DNA of 64,000 nucleotides from Flaccisagitta enflata (lineage: Eukaryota > Chaetognatha > Sagittoidea > Aphragmophora), in the NCBI GenBank assembly GCA_965153355.1, contig OZ231126.1:105028001-105092000 (forward strand), given 5' to 3'. The notes beneath the pieces were generated by a model. That model saw only the letters and a list, made by a program, of their open reading frames with translations, had not been told where the DNA came from and ran no database searches. Positions 35,993 through 51,068 of the stretch are shown piece by piece. Each line of letters opens with the position of its first letter. Position 1 is the stretch's first letter. Position numbers and translations under genes: made by a program.

Positions 35993-38012
35993 TTGTTGTA
36001 TGCAATGTGTTTGTTCCTCAATCTCCTCCTTTTCAGATATGGAGTGGAAAAGAAAAGGTCAGTGTCTAAAGGAATGGCGTAAGAACGGCTCTGGCTCATG
36101 ATTTGGCAAAAACAACGACGGCAATGTTCAACAAGTAAGTCGTAAGATCCGAACAGGGCGTTGCAGCAGGGGCATTGCACCCTAAAATACTTATCAATCA
36201 AAGCGAGAACGCGTTGTTGAGTGTCAAAATTCTTTCTCAACTCAGAATAGAGGCTTACCAAAGGACAGGACCTATGGGCTTCAGAATCGATTGTGTGGTC
36301 GTGATAACAACCTAAGCAGCAGACAAAACATTGTTGTATGGGGTTCCGTTGTTTATCACGAATATACAATTGGACACATTTTCTGCACGGAAGGACAGAG
36401 AGACAACTGTCTACGAGATTGTTTAGTTTGTCGCCATCAACTTCACGACAGATATGATTGAAGATGACATGGGTGTTTAATTCTTTCTCACTATAAAAAC
36501 AATGAAGTCTAAACGAATTGATTTCTGTGATTTCAGGTCGGAAGGAGGATAAAGAGTCAGTGACAGGTTCGTCGTTTCTTGGTGTCATGACAGGACACCA
36601 GAAACATGAATACGTGTAAGTATTCTCCAAAGATGACAAATCTTTAGCTCGCAGTGCTTTTTCAAGCACACGTCGAGGAGGGAACCGAACCTGATCTTGC
36701 TCCATAACCGCTAAATGGTTAATTGAGCAGGTCGAAGGTTGGTTTTGGAGAAGAGCAGAAACAATGTTGTGGCAGTTAGATTGAATGAGTTTGGATCGAT
36801 GGGAAAAAGTAGAGGATGATGATGTGGATGTGGATGTGATGGAGGCATTAGTTGCGCGCATGAAAGTGTAAAGAAGTTTTTTGAAAGGGGAGCTGCTGTC
36901 GTCGACCAGCAGTTGGGGCAGCCAGAGAGAGATTTCGGCCAGTTCGGTCGGTTTAACAAAGCAAGTAAAAGACAGTTTTGAGTGTTTCCCTCTTTTTTCC
37001 CCCTCTAAATCAAGATTTCTCTTGACGATAAAGTGAAGTTGATGGAAATGAGCGAATCCGTTCGAACGGGCGTACGAGTTGAGTGGTGAAGCGGCAAGGA
37101 GGAATTGTCCTTCTTCAGAATTAACTTTGTCGAATGGCAGGTTAACGGCTTTACACATAAGTTTTTTTGTCTCTAAGGGGAGGGAGCTTTTCTTAACGGC
37201 TGATTCTGTTTTTTTTCTCCATATGATATGGGATGGGTCAGATGGTGATGGTATTGTTTGAGTTGGAATGTCAGGTGTTAATTCGCTTAAAAAATCTTGA
37301 ATTAGATTTTCCGACGCGGGTGTTGATAGAGAGGAAGCATTGAGTAGAATAGGTTCAGTTGATGAAGTCGGGTCTGTCATGGTGTGGATGTCCGTAATGG
37401 CGGTCCGGAAATGTTTGTTGAAAATAGAAGCAGACAGTAAGCTGCTATAGTCCGTGTGGTGGTCGTTTTCGTCGAAAGTTAATAAACATAGTGACTCGAG
37501 GATTTTGTCATAGTCGGCTAATATATGAATAAATATATAGAGAAAGTATATATGTCAGAAATAAATTAGATTGAAAAAATGATATTGGGGTAAGTATAAA
37601 GGGTAAGGGTGAAGAGTAAAAAAAACAAAGAAAAATGAAGATAGAAGTCAGTGGAAGACGTGAAAGAAATGGTCTGTTTTTACTTTCTTTCCTTTTTCTT
37701 TCTTTATCGTTCTGTCTTTCTTTGTCATTCTTTTGTCTTTCTGTGCATCTGTCTCTTTGTGTTTTTGTCTTTCTGTTAGAAAGACAAAATACAGAAAGAC
37801 AAAAGACAGGGAGAAAGACAAAGACAGAAAGACAAAGACAGAAAGACAAAGACAGAAAAATAACAGAAATGCTCAAAGACAGAAAGACCTAGAAAGAGAA
37901 AGACAAAAAAGACTAAGAGACAGAAAGACTTAGTGTTTCGTCTTTGTCTTTCTGTCTCTCTTTCTTTCTTGCTGTTTTTATCTCTCTTGTTGTCTTTGTC
38001 TTTCTCTCTTTT

Positions 38013-38075
<63 letters not shown>

Positions 38076-38213
38076 CTCTTTCTTTCTCCAAAAAAACAAT
38101 GATATTTGAAAAAGGGTGTTAACAAACGGAAGATTGGTCAGGCACAATAAAGAAGTGGGAAAAAAAAACTTACCTTGATCTCGTAGCCGGGTTGTGGTTT
38201 GTTCATCATTCAT
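35980..38213 (-). CDS. Cys/His-rich protein of unknown function, two exons (525 codons)
   Basis: Exon 1 (38174-38213) encodes MNDEQTTTRLRDQ and ends at a GTAAGT donor. Exon 2 (35980-37517) starts after TATTAG, and phases match (G then CC). The rest is a serine-rich middle and a C-terminal third rich in Cys and His: CRKC, CFVCCLGCYHDH, then CPCCNALFGSYDLLVEHCRRC, which looks like zinc-binding modules. No known family is recognised. Its ATG overlaps the stop of the upstream Q-rich gene by ATGA, and its 3' end overlaps the next gene by 13 nt. The ORF beginning at 37380 is part of exon 2 rather than a separate gene. Confidence 0.7.
37518..38173. repeat. Intron built of CTTT/GAAA-type tracts
   Basis: The intron of the Cys/His-rich gene contains (TTTCTGTC)n and (AAAGACAG)n imperfect inverted tracts at 37680-37960 and a pure (CTTT)n tract at about 38015-38090. 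Lysine/arginine- and phenylalanine/leucine-rich ORFs over it are artefacts. Confidence 0.85.
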
Positions 38214-38872
38214 TTGTCGCTGGCTGTCGTCGAGGGAGTCGCATCAGTTTGGTCGTCGGCCATCGGGAGAGGAGGTTGATTGAGTCTCACTCGTGGATAC
38301 GGCCCGCGTGATGGGATGGTGAAGCATGGCGGTGTGTTGGTGGTAGCGTCGACCGATGCAAGCGAGTGGATATTCGTTACGACGAACGTTGGCGTCATTG
38401 CTGGCGGGAGTAGAGCGGTGGGGACGTAAGAGACGCCGCCGGAGAGATTGTCGGATCCAATAACGTCGTCGGATGTAGATGTCGGACCGATCACCGTTGT
38501 TGCTGGACCGATCACTGCCGAAGGAAGTGTGGGGTTTGGGATGAGGAGAGTTCCTGGGGTTGGGGAAGTGAGAGGAGCAGATGAAGATGCATCAGGAGGT
38601 TGTTGAGATGACGGGAGGAATTGATGAGGATAGGAGAAATGATGATGAATGTGATGATGGATGATGTTGTTTCCAGTAGCATTGCCGTACGGAAATTGTG
38701 GTTGATTAAGGAAATTATTTGTGTAGGGTTGAAAGTAAGGGTTGTAGTTGTCATTTTGACTGTTGTTTTGTTGGTTATTGTTGTCAAGATTGTTATGAGT
38801 GAGTGGTGGTTGTGTTTGTTGTTGTTGTTGTGGTTTGTTGTTGTGGTTGTTGTTGTCGTGGTTGTTGTGTGG

Positions 38873-38954
<82 letters not shown>

Positions 38955-41900
38955 GGTGCTTGTTGTTGTGGTGCTTGTTGTTGTGGTGCTTGTTGTTGTG
39001 GTACTTGTTGTTGTGGTACTTGTTGTTGTGGTACTTGTTGTTGTGATGCTTGTGGTTGTGGTGCTTGTGGTTGTGGTGCTTGTAGTTGAGGTGTTTGTGG
39101 TGGTTGTGTTAGTTGTGGTGTTTGTGGTAGTTGTGGTGGTTGTGGTGGTTGTGGTAGTTGTGGTGGTTGTTGTGATTGACGTGCGAGAAGTGGTTGTTGT
39201 AGTTGTTGAAGTAATGTTTGTTGTAGTCTGTTTCGTTGTAGTCGTTGTTGTAATTCAGTTTGTTGTTGTTCTTGTTGTTGTTCTTGTTGTTGATTGTTGT
39301 TGTTGTGGTTGTTGTTGTGGTTGTTGTTGTGTTAATGGTTTTTCGTCAGTCGTAGGAAAAGAAGTGTTAGGATTTGGTTGTTGGACAATTTCCAAAGTTT
39401 GACGACAGTCATCAAGTTGACGTTGGAAATCGTCACTTTCAGCTAATCGTCCTCCTCGTCGTCTGCTTCCAGAAGAAAGAGGAGAATTATTATGGCAAGA
39501 ACGATGAGGAAAGCCGTCACCATATTTCTTCCTTGAAGAGGTTGAGGAGTCACTTACTCGGTAGTCTTTCACGGCTGTGCTGCTGGTGTTGGATGAAGTT
39601 GAAGCGTTTCGTCGTCTTGAGGATGAGGAACGAGAAGAGGTTGGACGGGAGTCAGACTGGTGGGAAAAATGAGGGATGATGAGGGGGGGGGGTAATTTAG
39701 GTGAATACAAGGACATATAAATGAATGATCTGAATAAATGAATGAACTTATTGATGATTAAGAAAAGAAGATGTTTAATCAGTTTAAAAATGATTAAAAA
39801 TGAGTAATGAAAAAAATAAACAAACATAAAAGTAGGGTCCTAACTTCGCGAGCGATTGAGATGCACAAAGAGTTAAAGCAAGTTATGTATGTGTAGTTCA
39901 AGTTTGGAAACTATCAAGGTCATCCGTTAAGTGCAATGATTCGACCAAGGACGATTTGTGACAGGGGGTCCGGGTCATCGGCGGATCTTTGTCATAAGTG
40001 TTCTTTTGTTGACCTTCCTTCAGTTAGGGGGGGTCATACAAGGTTGATTTTGGAAATTCCTTATGGAACTCTGGAATCTGGGGGTTGGTTTTGTGTAGAA
40101 AAGGTTGGAAAATTTTTTGGGTATCTCCCTTTTAAGGAAAAATAATCCATTTTTGATAAAAAAATGAGGTATGCGATAGGCGAAAAATCGCGAAAATCGA
40201 AAAAAATCGCGAAAATTGACAAGATAGAGGCCATTGGTAGTAGCCATCAGGACACTACAAAACATTCATTTTTGGTTTAGATGATGTATTTTTGCCTTAC
40301 CCTTACCATTTATGGTAATAATTAGGCTTTTTATGCAAGATTTTTCTCATTTTCAGAGTTTTATACATAATGTCGTTGAGCGAATAATAAGCAAAAATCA
40401 AAGAAATTGCAGAAATCTTTAAAAATGGATAAAATTGTTCAGCCTGTTGTGTGATAGAAAAAATTGTTCCTGATTATTCTAAAGATGTTTGTTTGAATCA
40501 GTATTCTTGTTATTCTAAGATTCCTTTCCCTTGTATGTTAAAAAATAACATTTTTTATCTATAGAATATTTGCAAAAAAAGGCAAAAAAGGGCAAAATCA
40601 ATAAAAATTGCAAAAATCAGTGCTCAAGCTTCTTCCTCCAGGACTTGCAACCCGGCATGGGTGTTTTACATAATTTTTTTTCTGTTTTTTTCAGATTTTT
40701 TTGTTTTTTTTTCTTTCAAATCAATGTTAACACCTACACAAATATGGGTAGGGCTTCATGGTCAAACTAGAAACCAGTGTGACAAAATCTTTAACCACTA
40801 AGGCAATTCCATCAAAAGCGGACAAAAATGTAAAATCACCTTTGAAGCGCCTAAAGTACCCTTAAATGCACAATTAGGTGATGAGGTAAAAATGTAAACC
40901 ACTAAGGCAAAAATAAATAGTAATAAACATTGAACATTTTAAATTGAAAATTAAATTGAAAAGAAATTGTAAAGATTAGTAACTGAGCGTGTTCTGTGCT
41001 AGATCACCAAGACCTCAGTAACAAGTCATAAAGAAAATAAAATGCAATCAAGGTAAAAAAGTAAATGAGCAGGATTTGTGCAAAATCACCAAGACCTCAT
41101 TTACTATTTTCAATAATCTCATTCATCATTCTGAAATGAAACCTTCCCTAGCTTCTTGTCCAACCACAGCAGCAGAAGCCTCAGACAGATGATGGCCCTT
41201 TCCACTGCACTGGGTGTGGCATGGGTAATGAGGTATTTCTCTTTGATGGCAAGTAGTTCAGCTTCCTTAAAGTCCAAAGTGAAAGGTGGCTCTGTCAACT
41301 TGGCTGATTACCAGTCAACCTTTGAAGCAGCTTTGAACTTTGGTCCACAACACCAGTGCAGTCAAAGACATTTTTCAGCAGGGTTTATCTTGCAGCAACA
41401 GAGGAAAGGGGGGGTTAACTTTTGTGTCAAAGAGGGCAAAAATCCTCCAAATGCACCTCATGCAGTCAAAGTGGAGACAGACTCCAACCAAACTCCTTAA
41501 GCTGGGATACCAATTTTTTGGTAACTGTTTCTGTGAAACCATTTATGGCATGGGGGTGTGATCACAATCATGCTGGTCTGGGCTAATTCCAACCCATTTC
41601 TTGACTATCTCTTTGAAAGAGCATTAAAAGTCAAGAATGTCATAAGTCATAAGATTGAACGTTTTGATTTTTTTATTACCTTATTTTAGTGTTACAATTT
41701 TAAACTGTAATTCTATAAAAGGAAATTTCAAATGTTCTGATCCTAGTGACTCATATGTTTTTTTGCATAACTAATGGATTTTTAAAAACTTTTACTCAAT
41801 AAATGAGGTTTTGGTGAGCTGAAACAGCTCCCGCTCAGTCATTTTGTTGTTTTTGTTTACATTGTTTTTATTTGAAATGTGCACATTTTTTCATGTTTGC

Positions 41901-44409
41901 TTCTTCATTTGCTCAAGTCTTAAGTGGTTAACAGGTCGCCCCAGGGCTATATGTGGTCAGCGATACCCGTTGCCCTGCTTTGCATGGTTGTGAATCGGAA
42001 TGAGAGGAAGCAAGGAAGCGGCACTGAAAGGGATGAAGTCCTGTAGAACACAGGGGGACTTTTGTTTGGTTTGTCTGTCCATCCATCAGTCCCCCTCAGG
42101 CCCTCTCAGGCCTTAAATCTGCCCTCTCAGGCCTGAAATCTGCCCTCACAGGCCTGAAATCTGCCCTCTTAGGCCCTGAATTGGAGAGGGTAGATTAAGG
42201 CCTGAGAGGGCAGATTTCAGGCCTAAGAGGGCCTGGGGGGGGACAAACAGATGGAAGGACAAACGAACAAATGAATAAACAAAAGTCCCCCCGTGTTCTA
42301 CAGGATTTCATCCCATTTGGGGTGGCTGCCCAAAAAACAGCCGTTTCATCAAACTGGTTTCTAGTTTGACTATGAAGCCCAACTTATATTTGTGTAGGTG
42401 CAAATATGATTTGAAAATAAACAAACAAAACAAATAAACTCTGAAAAAAAAACAGAAAAAACTAAGGTAAAAGACCCATGCCAGGTCCTGGAGGAAGAAG
42501 CTTGAGCACTGATTTTTGCAATTCTTATTGATTTTGCTTATTTTCATCTTTTTTTGCAATTATTCTATGGATAAAAAATGTTATTTTTTTTAACATGCAA
42601 GGGAAAGGAATCTTAGAAAGGAATCTTAGAATAACAAAAATACTTATTTTTTAGAATAATCAGGAACAATTTTTTCTATCACACAACAGATTTCTATAAT
42701 TTTTAATTTTTTCTTATGTTTGGCTTAACGACATTATGTATGAAGCTCTGAAAATGAGAAAAATCTTGCATTAAAAGCCTAATCATTACCATAAATGGTA
42801 AGGGTAAGGCAAAAATACATCATCTAAACCAAAAATTTTGTAATGTCCTGATAGCTACTACCAATGGCCTCTATCTTGGCAATTTTCGCGATTTTTGCAG
42901 TTTTCGCGATTTTCGCCTATCAGATACCTGATTTTTGATCAAAAATGGATTATTTTTCCTCAAAAGGAAGATACCCAATTTTTTTCTTACCTTTTCTACA
43001 CACAATTAACCCCCAGATTCCAGAGTTCCATAAGGAATTTCCAAAATCAACCCTGTATGACCCCCTGTAAATATAGACTTACCCAATTTTTCATTTTGCT
43101 TTTCTTGAAATATCTCCGATATTGTTAGCCAGTTGCTTTTTATGCTTAATTTCTCCAGTTTTGGAATATTTACGCAAATTTAAGGGTTATTTGCGACCTT
43201 TGATCCCATTTTTTACCTACTTCTTATAATCAACTGAAAAACAAAGAAGAATTTATATTTGGTTCTTTTTTAAAGGAATCCAAATCGGCAGTCAGAATTG
43301 TATTTTTCAAATTTTGAAACTTTTTCCCCAAAAATGGTTCGAAGGGTCGATTTTGGGGTCATTTATGACTTTTGACCCCCATTTTGCCCCACTAACAATA
43401 AAAAAATGTAAAAAAGAAAAGTAGATTCTTCAGCTACTTTTTTAAGAAGAATTCAAATCTGCTTTCAAAATAGCGAAATTCCTATTTTGAAATTTTTACC
43501 AAAAAGATGGTTCGAAGGTTCAATTTGGGGGTCTTTTATGACCTTTGACCCCCTTTTTGACCTACTTAAAATAAAAAAATGAAAAAAAGAAAAGTAGATT
43601 CTTCAGCTACTTTTTTGAGGAGAATCCAAATCTGCTTTCAGAATAGAAAAATTCCCATTTTGAAATTTTGACCCCCTATAGGGGGTCCCCTTGTGACCCC
43701 TTGACCTTTGACCTCCGTGGTGGAATCATCCCCGACCTTATTTTGACCTTCCAAAAGTGTAAGATGGAAGGTAAGGACCTTATCTCTAATGTATTTCTTG
43801 TGCATGAGTCAACTCCAAAAAAAATGCCTGAAGTTAGGGTCCTAATAAAAGAAATGAACAAATGAATAAGAAATAAATAAATAAGTAAAATGGAAAAAAT
43901 GACATAAAAAGTAAAAATAACAAAAAATTGAAAAAATAACAAAAAAAAAACCAAAAAAAACAATAACAATAAAAAAAAACATAACAAAAAAACAAAGAAA
44001 AACAAAAACAAAACAAAACAAACAAAAAAAACAAACAAAACTAGCAATTTACCTGATAGACGTCTGATTGTCGTTCTCTGTCCTGTCCTCCTCTGGGTGA
44101 CGAATGTGGATGTAAGTAGCTCTGACGAGTCTTTCTCTTATCTTTTTCTTCGTTTTCGCATTCTTCTGGGGGGTCTGATTGTCGCATCTCTCGATGCCAG
44201 CGCGACATTAACTCTTGGGCTTGCGCCTTTTGAGCTTCTGTCACCGGATTCAAGATGGGAGTTTGAGAGTGGGTCTCTGAATGCCAACGTTGGATAAGTG
44301 CTCGAGCTGTTTGTTTTTGTTCGGCCGTTAACAAATGATTAGAAGAAGTGTCTGTTGTTTCAGTTGAAAATTCAGTAGATGGAGTTGATTTGTTGGAATG
44401 GTGGTTCAT
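38210..44409 (-). CDS. Glutamine-rich protein of unknown function, two exons with one frameshift
   Basis: Exon 1 (44053-44409, 119 codons) has two copies of a helix, LLTAEQKQTARALIQRWHSE and EAQKAQAQELMSRWHREM, and ends at CAG/GTAAAT. Exon 2 (38210-39656) begins after CCCACCAG in matching phase: a serine/arginine-rich stretch, a helix (DDFQRQLDDCRQTLEIV), then hundreds of residues dominated by Gln and Pro, including QQQAPQQQ-type repeats and a pure Gln tract (about 38860-38955), then Asn/Pro-rich and Thr/Pro-rich tails. One frameshift lies in CAA repeats between about 39260 and 39340, which may be assembly slippage or a real lesion. The 4.4 kb intron holds a 3 kb palindrome. The stop overlaps the next gene's ATG. 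It could be a scaffold or transcription-type protein; function unknown. Confidence 0.6.
40026..43066. repeat. 3 kb palindrome inside the Q-rich gene intron
   Basis: Arms 40026-40775 and 42348-43066 are reverse complements with scattered changes (shared blocks GGTTGATTTTGGAAATTCCT, ACTCTGGAATCTGGGGGTT and GGCTTCATGGTCAAACTAG). The loop, 40776-42347, contains a second inverted repeat at about 42030-42310 (CCTGTAGAACACAGGGGGAC against its complement) that encloses 'GGCCTGAAATCTGCCCTC' minisatellite. It is non-coding, a second large foldback element like the one at 16640-19505. Confidence 0.85.
43250..43670. repeat. ~125 bp tandem repeat, about three copies
   Basis: Copies share AAAAGTAGATTCTTCAGCTA, AATCCAAATCTGCTTTCA and GACCTTTGACCCCC blocks. 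The tract lies between the palindrome and exon 1 of the Q-rich gene. Confidence 0.7.
43880..44040. repeat. A-rich CAAAA/TAAAA tract
   Basis: A degenerate A-rich low-complexity run just inside the Q-rich gene intron. Phenylalanine-rich ORFs on the other strand are artefacts. Confidence 0.8.
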
Positions 44410-44579
44410 TTCTTATTATGACGAAAGAATTGAGTTTGTGACATAGTGTTTTCGTTTTTCACAACACAAGATGAAGAAGTTGAAGTGTGGCGGTAGATCT
44501 TCTTTTCTTCATATACAGTTTTCTCAAGTTTATCGATGCTGTGGGGATCGTCGGGTTGGTGGGTTGGAGGGTTGGTGGG

Positions 44580-45140
44580 TTAAGAGTTGGTAGGTTGGGG
44601 TTCGGGGGATGGTTCTACAGGTTTAAGATGTATGAAGAAGGTTGACGTGAATCTTTTCGAAGGTTCGGTGGTTTCAGTTCTACCTGTGACGACGGGTGAA
44701 ACCGGTTTCATCGGAGTTGTGTTGGAAGTGAAATCGGTCATAGATTGATGTGGTGGTGTCATCAGTTCAGGGGGGGGTGATGAAGTTTGATTCGATTCGA
44801 CGAGAAGGGGCATGGAGTAATGAGTGGCGTGAGAAGAAGATGTGGACACACGGTCGAGTGGTGTGACGTAACGTAAAGACGGTGAAATTGAGAACGGGGT
44901 GGTTGGACGTGAGAAAGGAAGTTCGTAAATATGATTTTCTTCTCCTACGTCTGAAGATGACGACGGAGAAGAGTGATTAAAGATTTTGTTTTGAAGTTTT
45001 CTATTTCGTCGTTTCGACATTTGTCGTAGAGAGTTTTCTCTGATTATGCCGAGCTCAACGTTCAGGAGGGAGTAGTAATGATCGTCGCAAGCGTCAAAGC
45101 CGGAAGTGAATCGATGGATGTGTCCTTCCGGGGTTTCCAT
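44580..45140 (-). CDS. Serine/threonine/proline-rich protein of unknown function (186 residues)
   Basis: 186 codons from ATG, METPEGHIHRFTSGFDACDD. The N-terminal 60 residues look ordered and include a basic patch (RQMSKRRNRKLQNK); the rest is Ser/Thr/Pro-rich and probably disordered. The first gene of the minus arm, it faces a plus-strand gene across a 970 bp divergent gap. A splice-acceptor-like GAACAG lies about 23 bases before the ATG. No family is recognised. Confidence 0.6.
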   Translation of the reverse strand: METPEGHIHRFTSGFDACDDHYYSLLNVELGIIRENSLRQMSKRRNRKLQNKIFNHSSPSSSSDVGEENHIYELPFSRPTTPFSISPSLRYVTPLDRVSTSSSHATHYSMPLLVESNQTSSPPPELMTPPHQSMTDFTSNTTPMKPVSPVVTGRTETTEPSKRFTSTFFIHLKPVEPSPEPQPTNS

Positions 45141-46113
45141 TCGAAAAAGCGAACTGATTCGAGTCTGTTCAATCTGTGGTGTGGAGAAATAGAGGAAAGA
45201 GAAATGTAGTTAAAAAAAAATATCCAGTGGTTACGGTTACTATTTTAGAGATAGTGTGAAAAAATGAAAAAAAGAGAAAGGAAGTAGTTACATGGTAGCT
45301 AAATGAGACATGAGAGATGGTGTAGAAGGGCAGCCTGGATGTACACTATGCTGTTTTTATTCTGCTCCTGGGATTAGGCCTGAAGCTGGAATTCAGGCCT
45401 CCGGACTGGGATTTGAGCCTCGAGGCTGGGATTTGAGCTTCAAGGCTGGGATTTGAGCTTCTAGGCTGGGATTTGAGCCTCGAGGCTAGGTTTTGGGCCT
45501 CGAGGCTGGGTTTTGAGCCTCGAGACTGGCATTGGAGCCTTGAGGCTGGGAATTGAGCCTCGAGGCTGGGATTTGAGCCTTGAGGCTGGGAATTGAGCTT
45601 CAAGACTGGGATTTGAGCCTCAAGGCTGGGATTTGAGCCTCGAGGCTGGGTTTTGAGCCTCGAGGCTGGGTTTCGAGCCTCAAGCCTCGAGGCTAGAATT
45701 TGGGCCGGGGGGGGGGGGGGGACGGAGAAGAAGAAGAAGGAGAAGAAGGAGAAGAAGGAGAAGGAGAAAGTTTCCCATATGTGTGAAAGCATAGGTCATC
45801 GGCCCCTTCGGGGCCGCTGCCCAAAAAAGAGAGAAGGAAGGAAGTTGTTCGACGAGTGATAGTTACAGAAAAAAGAGACACTTTGGAAGCCAGAGATGGA
45901 TGCTGGAAGAACATTGTATATCCATGAAAAGATGATATACACATAAGTAGTTCACACTTATGTACATTTCATCCAGGTATACAGTGCTCTTCGACACCTT
46001 TCTGTGGCATTCCAAACTATCTCAATTCTCAAAATAACATTTAAAAGTACTTTTTCGTGTTTTTTTTTTATTTTTCAGGTTTGAAGAGAGGAAAAAAAAC
46101 TGTTTAAAAAAGA
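45141..46113. promoter_or_regulatory. Divergent intergenic region with GAGCCTCGAGGCTGGGATTT minisatellite
   Basis: All genes to the left (24.7-45.1 kb) are on the minus strand and all to the right are on the plus strand, so promoters of both arms should lie here. 45370-45700 is a ~20-22 bp tandem repeat whose unit contains the palindrome GCCTCGAGGC. A G9 run, (GAAGGA)n and a GGCCCCTTCGGGGCC hairpin at about 45800 follow. The promoter role is inferred from position. Confidence 0.5.
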
Positions 46114-46711
46114 ATGGATTCCGATAAAAGGAGAGAAAGGATAAAAGAAGAGTTAAAAACAGAGTTAAATGGATTAACTAAATCTGACCGTAGAATTTTG
46201 AGTGTTTTTTTACAGTATAACGGGATTGAAGGTGTGAGAGAAAGAAAAAAAGATTGGAAAAATTCACCAATTCACGTGAGAACAAATCTATTTCCATATT
46301 CAACGAGAAAGATGGAAAGAGAAAAAAATGGAAATGGAAATGTGATGGAAACAGAGGAAAATGAAGAAAATGAATTGGCGGCAGAGACAGAGCCTTTCAG
46401 GATAGAAGAAATTAACTTTGAAGATAGTTTGAATTTTCCAGAATTATTCAAAAGGGACAGAGATTCAGTAACAAAACTGTTGGCGGATGGTGCAAATGGA
46501 TTCACTGAAGTTGAGGAATGCTCCATGGTCAGAATTTTCCAGGTAAAAAAAATGAAGAAAAAAAATTGAAAAGAAGAATGAAAAATAAGAATAAAAAAAT
46601 TTTTTTTAAATTTTTAAAAAATTACAGAAATTTAAAAGAATTTATCGGGAGGAAATGGCGATCAAACCATCGAAAGGCGCCGTTTGTGGTTTAATTTCAG
46701 GACGTTCGTGA
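46114..46711 (+). CDS. Charged protein of unknown function, two or more exons
   Basis: Exon 1 (46114-46542) starts MDSDKRRERIKEELKTELNG and ends at CAG/GTAAAA. Exon 2 begins at 46628 after ATTACAG in phase 0 (KFKRIYREEMAIKPSKGAV) and either stops at TGA 46709-46711, giving 170 residues, or splices on at GTGAGT (46708). A good acceptor (TTTTATTTTTCAG) precedes the ATG by 35 bases. The N-terminal half is helical and basic, the middle acidic. No family is recognised. It is the first gene of the plus arm. Confidence 0.55.
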
Positions 46712-49562
<2,851 letters not shown>

Positions 49563-49935
49563 ATGAGTCAACTTTGTATCGGATGGACGGACAACGTCCA
49601 CCCAGAAAAATTGACTGGAATTTGGTATCTATCAAACAACATTTCTGAGAAACTTAGAAAAGTTTTAGAACATGCTGCAAAAGTCATAGGATGTGATTTA
49701 CATATCTGTTTAGGATCCTTAAATAATGAGTTTTTCAAACGTAGTTGGTCAAGATTACTAAAAAAGCATAATATTTTGAACCCTGATGATCTAGACACTC
49801 GAAACCAAAATACTGAAGAAAAAACAGATAATCGAAAGAGAAACAAAAACGACCGAAATAGAGATGATGATGACATCACCGAATATGATGAAGATGAGGA
49901 AGATGATAATGATGATAACAATAGTAAAGAGAAAC

Positions 49936-49982
<47 letters not shown>

Positions 49983-51008
49983 ATCGATGATAACGACGAA
50001 AACTCAGAGAATCTTGACCAATGCCGGAATTTTTTGTCATCGTTCCTCAGCAAGAAAGGGAATCATAAAAATAAGAGAAACAACCTTTCAAACAAGTTAT
50101 CCAAATATCCTGTCATTAAAACTCCAAAAAAGTTTCTATCTCTTCAAGATAAAAGCATTAGAAATAAAGCATTCATTGCAAAATCACGAAGAATTAAATC
50201 AGAAATTGATAGACAAAGGTTTAGCGAACTGTTGGGAGGACGAGCCATGACAAGAAGTATGAAAAAACTTAATGATGATGATAAAGACGATTCATCTTCA
50301 CTAGAAAGTAAACAAAAGATTTCCCCTCCCCCAAAGAAAAAACGAAGGAAAGGCGATGATTCCTCGATGATCGAAGATAATCCATCGAAATCATCATCCT
50401 CGGCGAAAGTGTTTACACAGAATAACACCGACCTCAAATCGGAAAAAAGTGATGAGGACAACGACCTGACATTCAGAGCAGAATATGATAAAAGAAAGAT
50501 GGAATCAGATGGTGAGACTAGCGCACCCATACATCCGAATTCAATTTTTTTAATTGACGATACATTCAGCAATGAAACTTCACTTGGGAGAAATTCGAAA
50601 GATTCAATGAAAAATTTAAATCAAGAATTTTTAAAGAGACTTTCCTGGATAAAGGAAGTTTTTTGTGAGAAGGCCCACTTACTTAACATCCATTGCGTCC
50701 TAATTGAGCAGAGTCTTTTGTCCAATGTCACAGGTAAAAGAGCAAGTACACCGGAAGTACAACGATACGTCCACCACACAGCTTAGCTTCTTATTCACAA
50801 GTTTTGCTCTCTCTCGACTTTATGAATATCTGCTTTCGCTCTTTCTCTCGAGTTCGCAAAGCTCTCTCTCTCTCCCTCTCTCTCTTTTTTCCGATTGATG
50901 ATTTCTCATGACAGACCAACTAACCTGCCAACGGACGGACGGACAAAGTCTCTTATAGAGATGCACGGACACATCTAAGAAAGAAAGAAAAGAAAGAAAA
51001 AAAGAAAA

Positions 51009-51068
<60 letters not shown>

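Noticed and set aside
38621-39402. Leucine, cysteine and valine homopolymer ORFs on the plus strand
   Set aside because: They are the complement of the CAA-rich coding tract of the minus-strand glutamine-rich gene.
24747-46711. Herpesvirus- or baculovirus-type origin of the cluster
   Set aside because: An IAP neighbour and acidic proteins could suggest it, but the polymerase motifs (protein-primed type, YIDANSLYP) and the ATPase plus rve integrase fit Polinton/adintovirus better; no herpesvirus hallmark was recognised.
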